This document shows, one piece after another, positions 59,035 through 64,000 of a stretch of 64,000 nt of DNA (positions are counted from its first letter, which is position 1; every line of letters begins with the position of its first letter). This DNA is from CADEED01 sp036274075 (GTDB lineage: Bacteria > Pseudomonadota > Gammaproteobacteria > Steroidobacterales > Steroidobacteraceae). The stretch is taken from NCBI GenBank assembly GCA_036274075.1, contig DASUGK010000056.1, forward strand, positions 1-64,000. The letters run 5' to 3'. The notes beneath the pieces were generated by a model. It was not told where the DNA came from, made no database searches, and saw nothing but the letters and a program-made list of their open reading frames with translations. The position numbers were made by a program, and so were the translations under genes.

Positions 59035-61869
59035 TCACGGGCCGACGGTGACTTCGGCTCCCTTGTACGAGACGGTCGCGTCCGGCTTGGCGTCGACGTC
59101 CGACGGAGCTTTCGCACCAGCCTTGATCCAGCGCACCTTGAACGTGCGTTCCTCGGGCATGCCGGGATAGCTGCCGGCGCGCTCGCCGATGACCAGCGTC
59201 CCCTTGGCGGCGTCGTAACGCATCGGGATGCGCGAAAATTCGCCCTTCTCGTAGCCGTAGCTCACGCCGTCGTCTTCGTAGAGTTCGAATGTGCCGTCGC
59301 TGCCCGTGAACACCAGCAGCGTGATGTCTCCGCCCGGCTTCTCGGACGAGTACTGGATGTCCGGCCCGACCGGCACGATGGAACCCGCACGCACGTACAG
59401 CGGCATGCGGTTGAGGGGCGCGGCGGCTTCGAACGACTGCCCGCCGGTGCGACGTTCGCCCGAGTGGAAGTCGTACCAGTCGGTGCCTGCCGGTAGATAG
59501 ACCTGGCGGGCGCGCGCCTTGAACTGGTAGACGGGCGCGACCAGGAAGGCCTTGCCGAACAGGTACTCGTCGCGCACCTCGCGCGCCGCCTTGTCGTCGA
59601 TGAAATCCATGGCCAGGCCGCGCATGATGCTGCCGTCGCGGTGGTACGTGTCGGCGGCCAGCGTGTAGGTGTACGGCAGCAGGCGGTATCGCAACCGGTC
59701 GTGCCAGACGAGGCTGTCGTAGACCTCCGACCCTTGCGGCGCGAGGTTGTAGATCTCGCGCAGCGGGAATTCGCCGTGCGAGCGGAACAGCGGCACGAAG
59801 GCGCCGAACTGGAACCAGCGCAGGTTGAGCTCGCGCCATTCCTCGAGGTCGGCGGCCGCCGGATTCCGGGTGTTGTACCGCGCCTCGTTGGCGAAGCCGC
59901 CGATATCGAACGTCCAGTTGGGCAGCCCCGAGTAGCCGATGCTCACGCCAGCCGAGATCTGGTTGTAGAGATCGTCCCAGCGAGAGGCGATGTCGCCGCT
60001 CCACACCGCGGCCGCGTTGCGCTGGATGCCGGCGAAGCCGGAGCGCGTGAGGATGAACACGCGCTTGTCGGGCCGCGCCGCACGCGCGCCCTCATAGACA
60101 CCGCCACTGTGCACCAGCGCATACGTGTTGAAGTAGTCGGTGGAAGAACCCAGCGCCGTGGGCCCGATGCGCTCCTTGATCGAATCGATGTCCAGGTTCG
60201 AGTGCGGATCCGGCTCGGTGGCGTCCATCCACCAGGCATCCACGCCCAGCACGCCCAGCTTCTCGTTGACCTGGCGCCAGTACAGGTCGCGCGCCGCCTT
60301 CGAATAAGGATCGTAGAACGAGGACTTGTAGCCCGGGCCTACCCAGTCGAGGAAACCGTCCTCGACGTTCTTGCGATACATGAACCCGGCCGCGTCCAGC
60401 TCCTTGTAGTTGGCCGTGGTGGGATAGAACTTCGGCCACACCGAGATCATGAAATGCGCGTTCTGAGAGTGGACCTTGTCGATCATGGCCTTGGGATCGG
60501 GCCAGCGACTCTTGTCGAACTCGTGCGAGCCCCACGCGTTCTCGGGCCAGTAGAACCAGTCGAGCACGATGTTGTCGAGCGGGATCCTGCGCTTGCGGTA
60601 CTCGGCCACCACGCCCGACAACTCCGCCTGCGTGTTGTAGCGCTGGCGGCTCTGCCAGAAGCCGTAGGCCCACTTGGGCAGCATCACGGCCTTGCCGGTG
60701 AGCTGTCGGTAGCCGGCGATCACGTCGTCCTGCGAAGTTCCGGCCACGAAGTAGTAATCCACCGCGCGGCCTGACTCCGAGGTGAAGGTCAGCGAGTGCC
60801 GTTCGGCGTCCGGCAGCGGGTCGTTGTGCAGCAACGCGATGTAGCCGTCCTGCGGGATCCACTCGATGCGGATCTTCACCGGCTTGCCGGCTTCCATGGC
60901 CACGTCGAAGTTCTGGTACCAGGCGGCCCAGTTCTGCCGCCAGCGGTCGAGTACCAGCTCGTCGTCGACGAACACCTTGAAATAACTGCTGCCGTAGAGC
61001 TGGAACTTGTGCTTGCCGGCCAGCGGCGATTCCACCGACCCTTCCCAGGTCACCGCCTGGTTCGGCAGGATGTTGGGCGGCGAGCCGGCGACCGGCTCCT
61101 TCGGCACCAGCAGCTCCTTCGGCCAGTCGAAGCGGTCTCGGATGTACTGGTAGTTGATGTCCTTCTCGACGCGTTCGAGCTTGAGTTGTCCATCGATGGA
61201 GTAACGCGCCGTGAAGCCGCCCTCCTTGCCCGCGGCGTCGCGAATCTCGAGGTCACGCGAGACCAGTCCATACGGCTTCGGATTGCCGAAACGCGTGATC
61301 GAATAGTTGTCCCACAACACGCCGTAGTTGCGGCTCGAGACCACGAACGGCACGCCGATGTCCATGTTGTGCTGCGCGATCTCGACGTCTTCGCCGTTGA
61401 GATTCATCTGCGCGTTCTGGTGCTGGCCCATGCCGTAGAAGGCTTCGTCGGTGCCGGGGTTGAAGCGCTGCGACACGCCCTTGTCGAGCACGCGCGCCGC
61501 GGCCTCTTCGAGCAGCGGCTTGCCGGCGAGGTCCGTGAATCGCACCGCGCCGTCGACCAGCGACACGTGCGCGACCAGCTGCGCGGTGGTCAGCGCGAGA
61601 TCGTCGCCCCGGCGTTCCACCTTGAACGGCACTGCCGCGGGCTTCGGCTCGACGACGACGAGGCTGGCGGGAAGATCGAGATTCTCGCCGGCGACGGCCG
61701 TGACACGCACGATGCGATCGGAACGGACTTCGAGGCGCACGCGCCTGGCGTTGCCCGATGCCGGCGTCACGACGACGCCGCTTTCGCCCTGGACGAAGCT
61801 GCCCTCCGGTTTGTTCGACCCGCAGGCAACCAGCAGTGCCGCGCACAGCAATCCCGACAAAAACTTCAT
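59035..61869 (-). CDS. GH31 family glycoside hydrolase with PA14 insert, lipoprotein (alpha-xylosidase-like)
   Basis: A 944-residue predicted lipoprotein (signal MKFLSGLLCAALLVACGSNK, lipobox LVAC). After an N-terminal beta domain comes a PA14-like insert around residues 240-350 (WEGSVESPLAGKHKFQLYGS). The GH31 barrel follows: YGFWQSRQRYNTQAELSGVV, then the catalytic WWMDATEPDPHSNLDIDS (nucleophile Asp), and a C-terminal DUF5110-like part. This layout matches XylS/Xyl31-type alpha-xylosidases acting on xyloglucan oligosaccharides, though alpha-glucosidase activity is possible. It is divergent from an IclR regulator and FucP-type transporter, forming a sugar-use locus. Confidence 0.9.
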   Translation of the reverse strand: MKFLSGLLCAALLVACGSNKPEGSFVQGESGVVVTPASGNARRVRLEVRSDRIVRVTAVAGENLDLPASLVVVEPKPAAVPFKVERRGDDLALTTAQLVAHVSLVDGAVRFTDLAGKPLLEEAAARVLDKGVSQRFNPGTDEAFYGMGQHQNAQMNLNGEDVEIAQHNMDIGVPFVVSSRNYGVLWDNYSITRFGNPKPYGLVSRDLEIRDAAGKEGGFTARYSIDGQLKLERVEKDINYQYIRDRFDWPKELLVPKEPVAGSPPNILPNQAVTWEGSVESPLAGKHKFQLYGSSYFKVFVDDELVLDRWRQNWAAWYQNFDVAMEAGKPVKIRIEWIPQDGYIALLHNDPLPDAERHSLTFTSESGRAVDYYFVAGTSQDDVIAGYRQLTGKAVMLPKWAYGFWQSRQRYNTQAELSGVVAEYRKRRIPLDNIVLDWFYWPENAWGSHEFDKSRWPDPKAMIDKVHSQNAHFMISVWPKFYPTTANYKELDAAGFMYRKNVEDGFLDWVGPGYKSSFYDPYSKAARDLYWRQVNEKLGVLGVDAWWMDATEPDPHSNLDIDSIKERIGPTALGSSTDYFNTYALVHSGGVYEGARAARPDKRVFILTRSGFAGIQRNAAAVWSGDIASRWDDLYNQISAGVSIGYSGLPNWTFDIGGFANEARYNTRNPAAADLEEWRELNLRWFQFGAFVPLFRSHGEFPLREIYNLAPQGSEVYDSLVWHDRLRYRLLPYTYTLAADTYHRDGSIMRGLAMDFIDDKAAREVRDEYLFGKAFLVAPVYQFKARARQVYLPAGTDWYDFHSGERRTGGQSFEAAAPLNRMPLYVRAGSIVPVGPDIQYSSEKPGGDITLLVFTGSDGTFELYEDDGVSYGYEKGEFSRIPMRYDAAKGTLVIGERAGSYPGMPEERTFKVRWIKAGAKAPSDVDAKPDATVSYKGAEVTVGP

Positions 61870-61918
61870 GAACCCCTCTCGACCTTGTCTGAGTTATTGG
61901 CCGGGAAAGATTCAAGCA

Positions 61919-61943
61919 TGAAATGACCGTCGGAAGTCATTCA
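61919..61943. promoter_or_regulatory. Inverted repeat in the GH31/IclR divergent promoter region
   Basis: TGAAATGAC (61919-61927) and GTCATTCA (61936-61943) face each other across eight bases in the 108-bp gap between the GH31 gene and the IclR gene. A possible -10 hexamer TACAAT for the regulator lies at 61966-61971. The repeat is a good candidate for the operator of the adjacent IclR protein. It differs from the palindrome of the first island. Confidence 0.45.
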
Positions 61944-61977
61944 GCAAATTTTTCCCAAGTGAAAGTACAATGCTCTA

Positions 61978-62841
61978 ATGAAAATGGAAGAGCAAGCGAT
62001 TTCCGAGCCGCGGGCATTCGCGCAGAATTCCGCGCCAATGGCGACCAAATCGGCTTCCCCACGCGCGTCCGCGCCGCTCACCCCGATGCAGCCCAGCCGC
62101 TACCGGGCGCCGGCCCTGGAGAAAGGCCTCGACGTCATCGAACTGCTCGCCGCCGAGAAATCGCCGCTGAATCTCTCGGCCATCTCGCAACGGCTCGGAC
62201 GCTCCTCGGGCGAATTGTTCCGCATGCTGCAGGTGCTGGAATTCAAGGGTTTCATCACCACTGCCGACAGCGGCTCTGGCTACGTACTCACGAACAAGTT
62301 GTTTGCCCTCGCGATGGCGCAGGCACCGGTGCGTTCGCTGGTGGAAACCGCGCTGCCCGTGATGCGCAAGCTGTCGCAGGATATCGGCCAGTCCTGCCAC
62401 ATCGCGGTGGCGTCGGAAGACCAGATCGTGGTCATCACGCGCATCGAACGGCCGGGAGACCTCGGCTTCTCGGTGCGCATCGGCTACCGGCGCGAGATCG
62501 CGCGCGCCACTTCCGGCCTCGTGCTGTTCGCCTTCCAGAGCGACGAGGTGCGCCGCACCTGGCTCAAGCGCTGCCGGCTCAAGGGCGAAGCCGCCGATGC
62601 GTTCGTCGAGCGTGCCAACGTCGTGCGTGCCCGCGGTCATCACGAGGCGGCCTCGGATTTCGTGCGCGGCATCGTCGATCTCTCGGCGCCCATCCTGCGC
62701 GGCGACACCGCGGTGGCGGCGCTCACCTGCCCCTTCGTGCACAGCAATCCCCTCATCATGGAAATGCCGCAGGCCGTCGAACACATTCGCGCCGCAGCCC
62801 GACAGATATCCGCGGAGATCGTGCACGGGGACCTTCCATGA
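61978..62841 (+). CDS. IclR-family transcriptional regulator of the sugar locus
   Basis: A 287-residue IclR regulator. After a low-complexity N-terminus the winged helix begins YRAPALEKGLDVIELLAAEK and continues LNLSAISQRLGRSSGELFRM. The effector domain has SCHIAVASEDQIVVITRIER and the usual VAALTCPFV near the end. Starts at 62038 (MATKS) or 62086 (MQPSRYRAP) are possible since none has a clear ribosome-binding site. Its TGA overlaps the transporter start (ATGA), so regulator and transporter are co-translated. Confidence 0.88.
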   Translation: MKMEEQAISEPRAFAQNSAPMATKSASPRASAPLTPMQPSRYRAPALEKGLDVIELLAAEKSPLNLSAISQRLGRSSGELFRMLQVLEFKGFITTADSGSGYVLTNKLFALAMAQAPVRSLVETALPVMRKLSQDIGQSCHIAVASEDQIVVITRIERPGDLGFSVRIGYRREIARATSGLVLFAFQSDEVRRTWLKRCRLKGEAADAFVERANVVRARGHHEAASDFVRGIVDLSAPILRGDTAVAALTCPFVHSNPLIMEMPQAVEHIRAAARQISAEIVHGDLP

Positions 62842-64000
62842 CAGAGGCCACTTCGGCGAACGGCAGCAAGCCCGAATTCATCACGCCGGGATTCATCGGC
62901 GCCACCGTGCTGGTGGTCGCATTGTTCGCGTTCTGGGGCATGTCAAACAGCCTCAACGACGTGCTGATCCCGCAGTTCCGGCGCACGTTCCAGCTCGGCG
63001 ACTTCGCCTCGAGCTTCGTCCAGTTCGCGACCTTCATCGGCTACTTCCTGTTCGCCATCCCGGCGGCGCTGTTCATGCGCCGCTTCGGATACCGGGCCGC
63101 CGTGGTCATGGGCCTGGTGCTGTTCGGCAGCGGCGCGCTGCTCTTCTACCCGGCCGCGCAATTCGGCGAGTATCACTTCTTCCTCGGCGCGCTGTTCGTG
63201 GTGGCCAGCGGGCTGTCGTTCCTCGAGACCTCCGCGAACCCGATGATCGCGGCCATGGGCCCGGCGGAAAACGCCGACCAGCGCCTCAACTTCGCGCAGA
63301 TGTTCAACCCGCTGGGCACCATCCTCGGCGTGTTCGTCGGCAAGGAACTCATCCTCTCCGACCATCACCTCACGTCCGGGCAGGTGCTCGCGATGGAGCC
63401 GGCCGCGCAGGCCGCGTGGCGCACGGCCGAGCTCGACGCCGTCAAACTACCGTACCTGGGCATCGCCTGCGTGGTGCTGCTGTGGGCGCTGCTGGTGGCC
63501 ATCGCCAAGTTCCCGCCGCTGGCGCGCAAGATCGAGGCGGACGCCGATGCATCGGCCGGCGGCTTCCGTGGTCTCCTGGCCTTCCCGCGCTACTGGCTGG
63601 GCGTGTTCGCGCAGTTCGCCTACGTCGGCGCGCAGGTGGGCGTGTGGAGCTTCGTGATCCGCTACACGCAGTTCAACACGCCGGGCACGGCGGAGAAGGT
63701 CGCGGCCAACAACCTGCTGATCACGCTGACGCTGTTCTTCGCGGGCCGGTTCGTCGGCACGCTGCTGATGTCGAAGATCCGGCCGGCCGTGTTGCTGGCG
63801 CTGTTCTCGGTGGCCGACGTGCTGTTGTGCGTGCTGGCGGCGCTGGCCGGAGGTGACGTCGGCCTGTACGCACTCATGCTCACGAGCTTCTTCATGTCCA
63901 TCCAGTTCCCCACCATCTTCACCATGAGCCTGCGCGGACTCGGCAACCACACCAAGTCCGGCTCTTCGTTCCTGGTCATGGCCATTGTCGGGGGCGCGGT
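62838..64000 (+). CDS. FucP-type sugar:proton symporter (MFS), 3' end outside window
   Basis: A major-facilitator transporter of the L-fucose permease (FHS) branch; 387 residues are visible before the window ends. Typical segments are LFAFWGMSNSLNDVLIPQFR, FIGYFLFAIPAALFMRRFGY, VASGLSFLETSANPMIAAMG and RLNFAQMFNPLGTILGVFVG. Ten or more helices can be counted. Proteins of this branch import fucose, glucose, galactose or related sugars with protons. Together with the GH31 lipoprotein it suggests uptake of a sugar released from an oligosaccharide. Confidence 0.92.
   Translation, partial: MTEATSANGSKPEFITPGFIGATVLVVALFAFWGMSNSLNDVLIPQFRRTFQLGDFASSFVQFATFIGYFLFAIPAALFMRRFGYRAAVVMGLVLFGSGALLFYPAAQFGEYHFFLGALFVVASGLSFLETSANPMIAAMGPAENADQRLNFAQMFNPLGTILGVFVGKELILSDHHLTSGQVLAMEPAAQAAWRTAELDAVKLPYLGIACVVLLWALLVAIAKFPPLARKIEADADASAGGFRGLLAFPRYWLGVFAQFAYVGAQVGVWSFVIRYTQFNTPGTAEKVAANNLLITLTLFFAGRFVGTLLMSKIRPAVLLALFSVADVLLCVLAALAGGDVGLYALMLTSFFMSIQFPTIFTMSLRGLGNHTKSGSSFLVMAIVGGA

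Noticed and set aside
1..64000. rRNA or tRNA genes, prophage or insertion sequences
   Set aside because: No clover-leaf with CCA end, no rRNA motifs, no transposase, integrase or phage structural genes were seen.

Overview
The window is 64 kb of very GC-rich, densely coded bacterial DNA with short intergenic gaps and many ATGA-type start/stop overlaps. Blocks that are syntenic with gammaproteobacterial chromosomes (miaB-ybeZ-ybeY-corC-lnt, leuS-lptE, holA-nadD-rsfS-rlmH, maf-rng-yhdP-nit-tldD, pmbA-yjgA, purE-purK) show it is a chromosomal segment of a gammaproteobacterium. The two TonB-dependent receptors, the GH31/FucP-type sugar locus, the IclR-controlled catabolic island and the ExeA-FHA protein suggest a Steroidobacteraceae/Nevskiales-like organism. 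That taxonomic placement is inference only; no rRNA or tRNA gene was recognised.

Layout. 1-2.1 kb: the edge of a cobalamin-binding-protein gene and a YihY/BrkB membrane protein. 2.1-12.7 kb: a catabolic island. Six minus-strand genes (citryl-CoA lyase-like, CaiB/BaiF CoA-transferase, MetE-like, TonB receptor, VOC protein, second MetE-like) face a plus-strand set (IclR regulator, alpha/beta hydrolase, WrbA, methyltransferase-like). A 13-bp palindrome of type TTCGCATACCGAA lies at all three promoters. 12.7-31.5 kb: housekeeping genes (pmbA, yjgA, purEK, an ExeA-FHA ATPase, tldD, nit, yhdP, rng, maf, rlmH, rsfS, nadD, holA, hinT, a prolyl aminopeptidase). 31.5-46 kb: REP-like repeats, a HELSH protein, lptE, leuS, a QueC-like protein, a Sel1/TonB-C protein, a DegP-like protease, and the lnt-corC-ybeY-phoL-miaB operon. 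45.2-50.4 kb: an accessory block with an ECF sigma factor plus membrane partner, a cupin, two tandem HAF-repeat secreted proteins, and a second sigma factor fused to a similar four-helix membrane domain. 50.5-59 kb: ssb, a saccharopine-dehydrogenase-like protein, a WYL regulator, DUF4328, a PiuC-type hydroxylase, a siderophore receptor and zwf. 59-64 kb: a GH31 lipoprotein divergent from an IclR regulator and a FucP-type transporter that runs off the window.

The most interesting items are: the IclR regulon with its shared operator and two MetE-half proteins that keep all four zinc ligands; the sigma/membrane module present once as two genes and once as a single polypeptide, flanking tandem HAF proteins; and an lptE whose signal peptide is encoded by a pair of REP-like repeats. 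All functional assignments come from reading motifs and gene context; no database search was run.
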